Translations under genes and position numbers: made by a program
Shown here: in pieces, positions 24,347 to 38,986 of the stretch
How the letters are laid out: every line of letters starts with the position of its first letter
Numbering within the stretch: position 1 is the first letter of the stretch
Notes under the pieces: generated by a model
The model's input: only the letters and a program-made list of their open reading frames with translations
What the model was told of the DNA's origin: nothing
Database searches by the model: none
NCBI GenBank assembly: GCA_028752905.1
Contig: JAQNBH010000021.1
Location: forward strand, 545,001-609,000
Source of the DNA: Cladorhizidae sp. MBARI D1340-BT2
Taxonomy: Eukaryota; Porifera; Demospongiae; Poecilosclerida; Cladorhizidae
Length of the DNA stretch: 64,000 nucleotides
Direction: 5' to 3'

Positions 24347-25428
24347 TCAGCAGCCAGGTAAGTCCATTCCACAGTCACGATTCAACCGCTCACAATTTGG
24401 TGCTAGGCCAATGTGCAATGCCTCCTTCACTAGCAGTTCCTTCTGTCTTCTGGCCTGGTCCAAGATGGTGGCTTCCTCCCACAAAATTGGATGTCCATTA
24501 TCCCATGCATGCTCAGCAATTGCAGACTTCTCTTTATGACAATTTCTACAGGCATCTTGATGTTCTTTCACTCAGATTTCCAGTCTTCAGATGGTCCCCC
24601 CTATGTAGTATTTACCACAGCTACAAGGAATGCGGTACACAACACATGAGTGCATTCTAGCTGGTAAAATATCCTTGACTCTGCTCAGTTGTGTCCTCAG
24701 AGGTCTTCCCGAACCGAAGACGACTTTTATGTTAAACTTCCTGCAGACCCTCCTGATGTCTTCACTCATTCCTGCTGCATAAGGAATCACTATCATAGGA
24801 TCCTTCTTTTTTAGAATCCTCATTGCCTGTACTGTTGTATTCATCTTCCTTTCTGCATTTAGATGTTTCTGCAGGTGAACGGTTCATGAAAGCTTGTGGG
24901 TAACCATTCTCGATGAAGACCTTATTCAAATGATGTTCGTCCTTCCAAAGTTCCTCCTTCTCAGTCACTACTCTTCTGGCTCTATCATGCAAGCTCTTCA
25001 CCACCTTTTGAAGTGGATGTGATGATGTGATCTATAATCAAGGTATCGGTTGGTATCCATGGGTTTTCTAGACGGTTGCAGTCGTTCCTTTGTATAAGGC
25101 AGTCAAGAAAGGGCAGCGATCCAGCCACTTCAAGTACCATGATAAACTTTATGGATGGCCTGTTGTTGTTCAGATGGTATGCAGAAGGTATCATACACGT
25201 ATCTCTTGGCTTTAGTGGGGCAGTTGTGAGCGCCAATTCCACCACATAAAGGTTGTCTACTACTGCAGATACTGGAGAGCCCATTGCTACACCCTCTTGT
25301 TGCTCGTAGTTTTTTTCTAGAAACCTGAAGTAGGTGGATTTCAGGCACAATTCCAACATTTCAGAAATCCTGTCAGCCCCTAGTGTAGTCCTCTCCCTCA
25401 AGCTCTCATCTTTCGTCACAATTGGGCT
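24347..25428 (-). pseudogene. Penelope-like RT + GIY-YIG remnant, U2
   Basis: Shared breaks as in the other copies. Residues are CLIQR, DHIITS, HIGLAPN and GGTI, the same combination as U0. I noted no private amino-acid change, so this copy lies closest to the common form; a silent A-to-T difference is present in the PILWEE codons near 24487. Confidence 0.9.
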
Positions 25429-26672
25429 CTAACTATGGGAGCTAGTGGTATTGTGTTTTGATGCATACAATAGAACCTCCCTTACCTTGTGCTCCTAATC
25501 ATAGGACCTATTGCATATGGGATGTGAGTTTGGCCAGACCACTTTTTACAGAGAGAAAGCCTCACCCAAAATCATAACCTACCAAGTTCATTTGCATTTT
25601 CCAATACTTATAGAGAAAAGATTGTAGCATTGAGTATGTTCCAGAAGACTTGGTACTCTTCTGTCATTTTGCTTGAGAGTTACATAAATGTCTACAAAGA
25701 GTGGAACCTCTGATGCTGCATTTTAAGCTAGCTTATAGTCTATATATATTGTAATTCCTGAGATGCAATAGTTGCCTTCTAGCAGTATAAAGAGAGAGGG
25801 TGCCACAAGCGTTCTGTGGAGTAGTATTCACTGAACCTGCAACAACATGCAATGCTTAGTCTGGGGCGGCACTGGCAAATTTGGAGTGATCTGGCTATTG
25901 TGGTAAGGAATATGATTGTTTTTACAGTTTAAAAATCAGTTATGTTGTCAATCTTCACAAAATTATCTGTGATCGTATTTGCTTACAAAATAATTAGTCA
26001 ATAGTCAATGCATTATATTGTCTAGCTTCATGGTTAAAATACATTCTCCTCTATGTATATACTTAATGACCATTTGCTGGGAGCATTGGTTGCAGACATC
26101 ACAAAATCAACATTTGCATAATACTCTGTATCTTACAGGTCTCCAGCAATCCTTATACTCAAGCCATTATTTTCAATAGGTTATCCATACATTGATGACT
26201 GAAGTAGAGTTCAATGTTTGATAAGCCAGTATGCTTAATTCATCAATTATATCCTGAAAAAACTTATATCTTGGAATCATCCTTCCTCATCAAGTTCAGC
26301 AGCTTATAAAAATTTCTATCACTACTGGTCGTTGTGGCCACTGATTGCACATCCCGATCTAGCAAAGAACTTGAGGCACGAAATGATTTTCAAAATGTGG
26401 TGATGGTTAGTAGCCATTGCTATGACAGAGAACTGCTAAGTATCTCACTTACATTGTGTGTTGTTGTGAAGGTAGTTAGTAGTATTCCACAGAACTCTTG
26501 TGACACTGACTCTGTTCATGCTGCTTGAAGGAAACGATTGCATATTTCAAATTACAGAAACCTTTGGATAGCTATTAGTATATTATTACCTACCAGACTG
26601 TATGTTTGCATAAAATTATCCAGTTAGCAATTTCATACTTACATACCTAGCATCAGAGATTAAAGCCTCATA
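25429..26672. other. U2 central spacer
   Basis: No gene seen. B-subtype variants are CAACATGCAATGC, CAAATTTGGAG and TCAATGCATTATATTG (G lost from GGCATT). The 64-codon frame is open at 26334-26528. Confidence 0.6.
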
Positions 26673-26782
26673 GATTCAATAGTGACTGTGGAATGGACTT
26701 ACCTGGCTGCTGAAGAACTACTCTGAAGAGCCTGATCTTGAAGCCACGACCACCATAATGACATTTTTTTAAATATTTTTTA

Positions 26783-27309
<527 letters not shown>

Positions 27310-27534
27310 TGTACATGTATTTTATATTTGAATTTGTTGTTTTATTTGTTTATTTATGTATGTACATTTTTATTTGTTGTTCATTTAATTTTATTTATGT
27401 ATTAATTTTTATTTTCAATTATTTATTTAATATATTTAATTATTAAAAAAAAATTACAACCGCTGCACGTGCTAGGTGCGTGTACTGCCATATGGTGGAT
27501 AGGTAGCTACTGGGCTCACATGAGCCTTAGCGTC

Positions 27535-27580
27535 ACATTCCTGATGAAGACTAGAACATCTAGTCGAAATGTCGAGAATG
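27535..27580 (+). ncRNA. Hammerhead-like ribozyme motif, long stem II, U2 right
   Basis: CTGATGA at 27541-27547, 6-bp stem II, GAAA and GTC, and CATTC/GAATG stem I, as in U1 right. Confidence 0.68.
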
Positions 27581-28490
27581 AAAATTGAAGTTGATTACTG
27601 AGAAGGTGATTTTAATGTCACCTAACAGGTATAGCATGTAACTAGCGATCATTTATACTTGAGCCAAGAATTGATTGTAAAATATACCCACAGAGATCAG
27701 AATGCTCACTTGGCTTCCATTAAGCTCAAGTGCACTGTCCCTGCGACATCCATCCATGTGAAGGGACTCTAGGAATACACAGCTGAACTTTACAGGTGAG
27801 TTACAGTATTCTATGGCATGATTTGATCAACTTCAATTTATTTGAACGCGTCTCTTGGCTCTCTGTTTCCAACCCTCTTCATGAAATCCCCATATTATGT
27901 AAGTTACAGTATATCTAGGATTACATGCCTTGATCAACTTTAATTAATTTACATGTCTCTTGGCTCTCTGTGTGTCCAACCTAGATGTATTTCATGAAAC
28001 CATCATGTAAATTACAGTATATCGTAATCTAGGATTACAAGTCTTGTTGAACTTACTGATAATCACAAATTGCCATCATAAACAGAATCTTCCTTACCTT
28101 TACTGCTGTCTCTGCAAGCCAATGAAAGCTGTATAGGCACCTGGCTAGCCTGAAATCCCACAGAATGTCATCACTCTTTATAAGTAGATCCACTCCTGAT
28201 TGGATTTATGCAGCAGCATCTAGGAGGGCATGGCATTGTAGGTGCTAGCTAACATCAGGAGGGAAAGAGTTATGCTGTACAGGCTTCTTCTGGGATGGTT
28301 GGGCATTTGTAACTATCGTTTAATGAGAAGTAACAGTTCCAATGTTGAATAGTAGCTAATGTGCCGATTTTGACAAGAATGAGCGATTCCAGACAGTCTT
28401 TCCTAAAAACGCCAAAAACGCCCCAATTGGAGCAAAATAAGAGCTTAAAAGGGGGACATTTATCACCCTAAGACGTTTTCTGTTATTTAA

Positions 28491-31400
28491 AGAGTAGAAA
28501 CATTTTGATGAAAAGAAAGCCGATGTGCACAATTTTGACAGCGATTTCAGACAGGTTTTCCTCAAAACGCTTCAAAAAGTCCCAAATGGAGTAAAATACA
28601 GCTTCTTTCAGACGTTTTCTGACATTTAAAGAGAAATAGTATTAATTTGCCATTTTGGCATAATTGAGCTATTTCAGGCACTTTTTCCCAAAATCCTCCC
28701 AATTGGAGTACAATAGAGTTTCTTTCAGTTAAAAACTGAAGATTTCTCACCAAAAGACATTTACTGTCATTTAAAGAGCAGTATCGGTTCCATAATGTTG
28801 AAAGAGAAGGTAATTTACCGATTTTGACAAGAATGAGTGATTTCAGACAGTTTTCCTCAACACGCAAAAAAAAAGGTCCAAATTGGAACCAAATACTCTA
28901 AAAAGGGTAGATTTCTCACCAAAAGTGTCATTTAGAGAGTAGAAACAGTTATATAATGTTGCTGATGTGCACAATTTTGACAGCGATTTCAGACAGTTTT
29001 TCCTCGAAATGCTTAAAAACGTCCCAAATGAAATAAAATACAGCTTGTTTCAGACGTTTTCTGACATTTAAAGATAAATAGTGCTAATTTGCCCATTTTG
29101 ACAAAATTGAGCTAATACAGGCACTTTTTCACCAAAACCCTCCCAATTAGAGCAAAATAGAGTTTCTTTCAGTTCAAAACTATAGATTTCACAACAAAAG
29201 ACATTTTTACTGTCATAATGTTGAAAATTCCCATTTTTAAAAGAATGAGCAATTTCAGAAATGTTTTCCCCAAAACACAAAAAAATCTCTTGTTTCGGTT
29301 AAAAATGGAAGATTTTTCAGCAAAAGACGTTTTCTGTCCTTTAAAGAGTTGAAACAGTTCAATAATTAAGAAAAGGAAGGTAATGTGCCCATTTTGACAT
29401 GAATGATCGTTTCAGACAGTTTTTGCTTAAAAAATCCCAAATCGTTAAAAACGGAAGATTTTTTACCAAGACATTTTCTGTCATTTAAAGAGTAGAAACA
29501 GTTTCATGTTGAAGAGTAAGCTATTGTGCCATTTTTACAAGATAGAGCGATTTCAGGCAGTTTAGCCTCAAAACGCTCTAAAACGTCCCAATAAGAGCCA
29601 AATAGAGGTTAAAAACGTAAGATTTCTCAACCAAAGATATTTTGTCGTTTAAAGAGTAGAATGAGTTCAATAATGTTGAAAAGGAAGCCATTTTTACAAG
29701 AATGACCGGTTTCTGACGGTTTTGTTCAAAACACCAAAATTTCCGCTTCTTTCGTTTAAAATGGTGAGATTTCTCACCAAAAGAAATTCTGTCGTTTAAT
29801 GAGTAGAAACAGTTCCATAATGTTGAAAAGGAAGCTATGTGCCCATTTTGACCAGAACAAGCGACTTCAGACAGCTTTTCTTCAAAACGCTCAAAAACGT
29901 CGCTATAGGATCCAAAAAGACCTTATTTCGGTTAAACTGGAAATTTCTCACGAAAAGACATTTTCTGTCATTTAATGTGTAGAAACAGTTCGATAATGTT
30001 GAAAAGGAGTTAAAGTGTCCATTTTGACAAGATTGAGCGATTTCAGACAGTTTTTCTTAAAAACATCCCAAATGGAGTTTTAAATAGAGGTTAAAAAGGG
30101 GATATTTCTCACAAAAAGACATATTCTGCCATTTAAAGAGTAGAAACTGTTTCATAACCTAGAGGGGGAATCTAGTATGCCGTTTTGACAAATTTGACTG
30201 ATTTCAGACAGTTTTTCCTCAAAATGATCTGTCCCAATTGGAGCAAAATCGAGGTTAAAAACGGAAAATTTCTCAATAAAAGTAGTTATATAATGTTGAA
30301 AAGGAAGTTCATGTGCCCATTTTGATGAGAATGAGTGATTTCCGACAGTTTTTTCCCAAACATCTAAAAAAAAGCCCCAATTGGAGTTTTTTCCCCGTCT
30401 CACCAAGATGTTTTTTTGTAATTTAAAAGAGTAGAAACAGTTCCATAATGCTGAAGTGGAAGCAATGAGCCATTTTGAGCGAATTCAGACAGTTTTTCCT
30501 CAAAATGCTAAAAAACGTCCCAATAGGAAGCATAAAAATGGGAGATTTGACATTTTCTAGTCGTTTAAAGAGTAGAAACAGTTCCCTAATGTTGAAAAGG
30601 AATCTAATGTGCCTATTTTGATAAGATTGAGTTCATAAAAGTCCCAAATGGAGCTTTCGGTTAAAAAGTGGAGATTTCTCACCAAAATAAATTTTCTGAT
30701 GTTTAAAGATAGAAACATTTCTATAATGTTGAAATGGTAGCTAATGTGACTATTATGACAAGAATGAGCGATTTCAAACAGTTTTTCCTCGGAGTAAAAT
30801 AGTTCAAAATGCGTGATTTCTCACCAAAAGATGTTTTGACATTTAAAGAGTAGAAATATTTCCATAATTTGATAATTTGCCATTTTGACAAAATTGGGCC
30901 ACTTTTTCCTCTAAAGGCTCCAAAATGACACAATTGGAGCAAAATAAAAAGAAGATTTCTCACCAAAAGACATTTACTGTCGTTTAAAGAGTAGTAACAT
31001 TCCATAAATGTTGAAAAGTACCGATTTTTATAATAATGAACGAGTTCAGACCGTTCTTCCTCAAAACGCCACCAAAAAGTCCCAATTGGACAAAATAGAG
31101 CTTATTTCGATTATAACCGGGAGATTTCTCAACACAAGATGTTTTATGTCGTTGAAAGAGTAAACAGTTCCATAATATTGAAAAGAAAGATAATGTGCCA
31201 ATTTTTACAAGATTGAGCGATTTCAGACAGTTTTTTCTCCAAATACAATTCGTTAAAAAGTGGTTTTCTCATAAAAGACATTTTCTGTCGTTTAAAGGGT
31301 ATAAAGTTTGAAATGGAAGCCAATTGCCTATTTTGACAAGAATGACCTATTTCAGACAGTTTTTCCATAAAATGGTCCCAAATGGAGCAAAATAGAGCTT

Positions 31401-32105
31401 GTTTCTGTTAAAGATTATTTTCACCAAAATATGTTTTCTGTCATTTAAATAAACAATAGAAACATTTAATGTTGAAAAGGAAGCTAATATTCCAATTTTG
31501 ATGTGAATGAGCGTTTTAAAACAGTTTTTTCTCAAAACCCTAAAAAAGACAAAAATTAGCGATTTAAGACTTTCCACCCAAAAGGCTCAAAACGTATCAA
31601 TTGGTGCCAAATCGAGCTTCTTTCAGTTAAAAATTGGAGATTTCTCACCAAAAGATGTTTTCTGTTATTTAAAGAGTAGAAACTGTTCCATAATGTTGAA
31701 GAGGAAGCTAATGTGCCATTTTGACAAAATTGAGCGATTTCACTCAGTTTTTCCTCAAAATGCTCTAACGTCCGAATTGGAGCAAAATAGAGCTCCTTTC
31801 GGTTAAAAACGGAAGAGTTCTCACTAAAAGAATAGAAACAGTTCTATAATGTTGAAAAGGAACATTTTGTTGAGAATGGAAATTTTTTCCACAAAACACA
31901 AAAAAAAACCGTCCCAATTGGAGCGGTGATTTTCACCAAAAGATGTTTTCTGTAATTTAAAGTGTAGAAACGGTTCGATAATGCTGAAGTGGAAACCATT
32001 TTGCCAAGATTAGGCGAATTCAGACAGTTTTTCCTCAAAACGCTCTAAAAGCAAAGAGATAGCGTTAAAAATGGAAGATTTCTCACATAAAAAAATTATA
32101 TCGTT
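28491..32105 (+). repeat. ~180-bp satellite between U2 and U3
   Basis: About 3.6 kb forward. Empty piggyBac site TTAA at 29796-29799. Variants CCTCGAAATGC (about 29003) and ATCTCTTGTTTCGG (about 29285) are shared with the interval before U5. ACTTTCCACCC (about 31569) matches the satellite before U1. No gene seen. Confidence 0.92.
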
Positions 32106-33235
32106 TAAACAACAGAAAACGTCTTAGGGTGATAATTTCCTCCTTTTAACCAAAAAAAGCTCTATTTTGCTCCAATTTGGACGTTTTTGAGCGTTTTGTG
32201 GAAAAACTGTCTGGAACCGCTCATTCTAGTCAAAATAGGCACATTAGCTTCTTTTCAATATTGGAACTGCTACTACTCATTAAACGATAGTTACAAATGC
32301 CCAACCATCCCAGAAGAAGCCTGTACAACGTAACTCTTTCCCTCCTGATGTTAGCTAGCACCCACAATGCCATGCCCTCCTAGATGCCCCTGCATAAATC
32401 TAAGCAGGAGTGGATCTTCTTATAATGAGTGAAGAGATTCTGAGAGATTTCAGGCTAGCCAGGCGCCTATACAGCTTTTATTGGCTTGCAGAGACAGCAG
32501 TAAAGGTAAGGAAGAGTCAGTTATAATGGAAATTTGTGATTGTCAGTAAGTTTTATTATTGTTATATTTTTATCACTTCCTCCGCCCACTCACATAAAGC
32601 AGAACAAGAAATAAAGTTTTATATAATAATAATGTGTAGCCTTCTGCCAAGAGACATGAAAATTAATTAAAGTGATCAAGACATGTAATCCTAGATTAAG
32701 ATATACTGTAACTTACATACTATGATGGTTTCATGAAATACATGTAGGTTGGACACAGAGAGCCAAGAGACATGTAAATTAATTAAAGTTGATCAAGGCA
32801 TGTAATTCTAGATTTAGATATTTACATACTATGATGATTTCATGAAGAGGGTTGGAAACAGAGAGCCAAGAGACACGTTCAAATAAATTGAAGTTGATCA
32901 AATCATGTCATTCTAGCCATAGAATACTGTAACTCACCTCCTATAAAGTAAGGACAGACAGAGATGAAGGACATGTTGAAACAAATATATTGTAAAGTTC
33001 AGCCATTTATCTCTAGATTCCCTTCACATGGATGGATGTCGCAGGGACAGTGCACTTGAGCTTAATGGAAGCCAAGTGAGTATACTGATCTCTGTGGGTA
33101 TAGTAAATATTTTACAATCAATTCTTGTCTCAAGTATAAATGGTCGCTAGTTACAGGGAAGTACGCTGACTTGCTTCCATGCTATACCTGTTAGGTGACA
33201 TTAAAATCACCTTCTCAGTAATCAACTTCAATTTT

Positions 33236-33275
33236 CATTCTCGACATTTCGATAGTCTTCATCAGGAATAATGTG
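33236..33275 (-). ncRNA. Hammerhead-like motif, short stem II, U3 left
   Basis: Core identical to U1 left. Confidence 0.58.
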
Positions 33276-33511
33276 ACGCTAAGGCTCATGTGAGCCTGTT
33301 ATATACCAGTAGCTACCTATACACCATGTGGCAGTACACGCACCTAGAACGTGCAGCGGTTGTAAATTTTTTAAAATTAATTAAATAATTTAATTAAATA
33401 AATGAAAATAAAAATTAATATAATTATAAATAAAATTATATGAAAAACAAATAAAAATGTACATACATAAATAAACAAATAAATAAAACAACAAATTCAT
33501 ATATAAAATAC

Positions 33512-34331
<820 letters not shown>

Positions 34332-34408
34332 TGATAAAATAATTAAAAAATTAAAAAATGTAATTATGGTGGTCGTTGCTTCAAGTTCAGGCTCTTCAGA
34401 GTAGTTCT

Positions 34409-35490
34409 TCAGCAGCCAGGTAAGTCCATTCCACAGTCACGATTCAACCGCTCACAATTTGATGCTAGGCCAATGTGCAATGCCTCCTTCACTAGCAGTT
34501 CCTTCTGTCTTCTGGCCTGGTCCAAGATGGTGGCTTCCTCCCACAAAATAGGATGTCCATTATCCCATGCATGCTCAGCAATTGCAGACTTCTCTTTATG
34601 ACAATTTCTACAGGCATCTTGATGTTCTTTCACTCAGATTTCCAGTCTTCAGATGGTCCACCCTATGTAGTATTTACCACAGCTACAAGGAATGCGGTAC
34701 ACAACACATGAGTGCATTCTAGCTGGTAAAATATCCTTGACTCTGCTCAGTTGTGTCCTCAGAGGTCTTCCCGAACCGAAGACGACTTTTATGTTAAACT
34801 TCCTGCAGACCCTCCTGATGTCTTCACTCATTCCTGCTGCATAAGGAATCACTATCATAGGATCCTTCTTTTTTAGAATCCTCATTGCCTGTACTGTTGT
34901 ATTCATCTTCCTTTCTGCATTTAGATGTTTCTGCAGGTGAACGGTTCATGAAAGCTTGTGGGTAACCATTCTCGATGAAGACCTTATTCAAATGATGTTC
35001 GTCCTTCCAAAGTTCCTCCTTCTCAGTCACTACTCTTCTGGCTCTATCATGCAAGCTCTTCACCACCTTTTGAAGTGGATGTGATGTTGTGATCTATAAT
35101 CAAGGTATCGGTTGGTATCCATGGGTTTTCTAGACGGTTGCAGTCGTTCCTTTGTATATGGCAGTCAAGAAAGGGCAGCGATCCAGCCACTTCAAGTACC
35201 ATGATAAACTTTATGGATGGCCTGTTGTTGTTCAGATGGTATGCAGAAGGTATCATACACGTATCTCTTGGCTTTAGTGGGGCAGTTGTGAGCGCCAATT
35301 CCACCACATAAAGGTTGTCTACTACTGCAGATACTGGAGAGCCCATTGCTACACCCTCTTGTTGCTCGTAGTTTTTTTCTAGAAACCTGAAGTAGGTGGA
35401 TTTCAGGCACAATTCCAACATTTCAGAAATCCTGTCAGCCCCTAGTGTAGTCCTCTCCCTCAAGCTCTCATCTTTCGTCACAATTGGGCT
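34409..35490 (-). pseudogene. Penelope-like RT + GIY-YIG remnant, U3
   Basis: Shared breaks as in the other copies. CHIQR, DHNITS and HIGLASN match U1. LGADRIS is retained. Private GWTI (Gly to Trp) at the end of the GIY-YIG opening segment. Confidence 0.9.
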
Positions 35491-36734
35491 CTAACTATGC
35501 GAGCTAGTGGTATTGTGTTTTGATGCATACAATAGAACCTCCCTTACCTTGTGCTCCTAATCATAGGACCTATTGCATATGGGATGTGAGTTTGGCCAGA
35601 CCACTTTTTACAGAGAGAAAGCCTCACCCAAAATCATAACCTACCAAGTTCATTTGCATTTTCCAATACTTATAGAGAAAAGATTGTAGCATTGAGTATG
35701 TTCCAGAAGACTTGGTACTCTTCTGTCATTTTGCTTGAGAGTTACATAAATGTCTACAAAGAGTGGAACCTCTGATGCTGCATTTTAAGCTAGCTTATAG
35801 TCTATATATATTGTAATTCCTGAGATGCAATAGTTGCCTTCTAGCAGTATAAAGAGAGAGGGTGCCACAAGCGTTCTGTGGAGTAGTATTCACTGAACCT
35901 GCAACAATATGCAATGCTTAGTCTGGGGCGGCACTGGCAAATATGGAGTGATCTGGCTATTGTGGTAAGGAATATGATTGTTTTTACAGTTTAAAAATCA
36001 GTTATGTTGTCAATCTTCACAAAATTATCTGTGATCGTATTTGCTTACAAAATAATTAGTCAATAGTCAATGGCATTATATTGTCTAGCTTCATGGTTAA
36101 AATACATTCTCCTCTATGTATATACTTAATGACCATTTGCTGGGAGCATTGGTTGCAGACATCACAAAATCAACATTTGCATAATACTCTGTATCTTACA
36201 GGTCTCCAGCAATCCTTATACTCAAGCCATTATTTTCAATAGGTTATCCATACATTGATGACTGAAGTAGAGTTCAATGTTTGATAAGCCAGTATGCTTA
36301 ATTCATCAATTATATCCTGAAAAAACTTATATCTTGGAATCATCCTTCCTCATCAAGTTCAGCAGCTTATAAAAATTTCTATCACTACTGGTCGTTGTGG
36401 CCACTGATTGCACATCCCGATCTAGCAAAGAACTTGAGGCACGAAATGATTTTCAAAATGTGGTGATGGTTAGTAGCCATTGCTACGACAGAGAACTGCT
36501 AAGTATCTCACTTACATGTGTGTTGTTGTGAAGGTAGTTAGTAGTATTCCACAGAACTCTTGTGACACTGACTCTGTTCATGCTGCTTGAAGGAAACGAT
36601 TGCATATTTCAAATTACAGAAACCTTTGGATAGCTATTAGTATATTATTACCTACCAGACTGTATGTTTGCATAAAATTATCCAGTTAGCAATTTCATAC
36701 TTACATACCTAGTATCAGAGATTAAAGCCTTATA
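35491..36734. other. U3 central spacer
   Basis: No gene seen. A-subtype variants are CAATATGCAATGC, CAAATATGGAG and GGCATTATATTG. A 1-base deletion (CTTACATGTG for CTTACATTGTG, near 36515) breaks the 64-codon frame that is open in U1, U2, U4 and U5, so that frame is not under coding constraint. Confidence 0.65.
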
Positions 36735-36842
36735 GATTCAATAGTGACTGTGGAATGGACTTACCTGGCTGCTGAAGAACTACTCTGAAGAGCCTGATCT
36801 TGAAGCCACGACCACCATAATGACATTTTTTAAAATATTTTT

Positions 36843-37800
<958 letters not shown>

Positions 37801-38025
37801 TGTACATGTATTTTATATTTGAATTTGTTGTTTTATTTGTTTATTTATGTATGTACATTTTTATTTGTTGTTCATTTAATTTTATTTATGTATTAATTTT
37901 TATTTTCAATTATTTATTTAATTTATTTAATTATTAAAAAAAAATTACAACCGCTGCACGTGCTAGGTGCGTGTACTGCCATATGGTGGATAGGTAGCTA
38001 CTGGGCTCACATGAGCCTTAGCGTC

Positions 38026-38071
38026 ACATTCCTGATGAAGACTAGAACATCTAGTCGAAATGTCGAGAATG
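38026..38071 (+). ncRNA. Hammerhead-like ribozyme motif, long stem II, U3 right
   Basis: CTGATGA at 38032-38038, then 6-bp stem II, GAAA and GTC; unchanged from U1 and U2 right motifs. Confidence 0.68.
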
Positions 38072-38986
38072 AAAATTGAAGTTGATTACTGAGAAGGTGA
38101 TTTTAATGTCACCTAACAGGTATAGCATGTAACTAGCGATCATTTATACTTGAGCCAAGAATTGATTGTAAAATATACCCACAGAGATCAGAATGCTCAC
38201 TTGGCTTCCATTAAGCTCAAGTGCACTGTCCCTGCGACATCCATCCATGTGAAGGGACTCTAGGGATACACAGCTGAACTTTACAGGTGAGTTACAGTAT
38301 TCTATGGCATGATTTGATCAACTTCAATTTATTTGAACGCGTCTCTTGGCTCTCTGTTTCCAACCCTCTTCATGAAATCCCCATATTATGTAAGTTACAG
38401 TATATCTAAATCTAGGATTACATGCCTTGATCAACTTTAATTAATTTACATGTCTCTTGGCTCTCTGTGTGTCCAACCTAGATGTATTTCATGAAACCAT
38501 CATGTAAATTACAGTATATCGTAATCTAGGATTACAAGTCTTGTTGAACTTACTGATAATCACAAATTGCCATCATAAACAGAATCTTCCTTACCTTTAC
38601 TGCTGTCTCTGCAAGCCAATGAAAGCTGTATAGGCACCTGGCTAGCCTGAAATCCCACAGAATGTCATCACTCTTTATAAGTAGATCCACTCCTGCTTGG
38701 ATTTATGCAGCAGCATCTAGGAGGGCATGGCATTGTAGGTGCTAGCTAACATCAGGAGGGAAAGAGTTATGCTGTACAGGCTTCTTCTGGGATGGTTGGG
38801 CATTTGTAACTATCGTTTAATGAGAAGTAACAGTTCCAATGTTGAAAAGTAGCTAATGTGCCGATTTTGACAAGAATGAGCGATTCCAGACAGTCTTTCC
38901 TAAAAACGCCAAAAACGCCCCAATTGGAGCAAAATAGAGCTTAAAAGGGGGACATTTATCACCCTAAGACGTTTTCTGTTATTTAA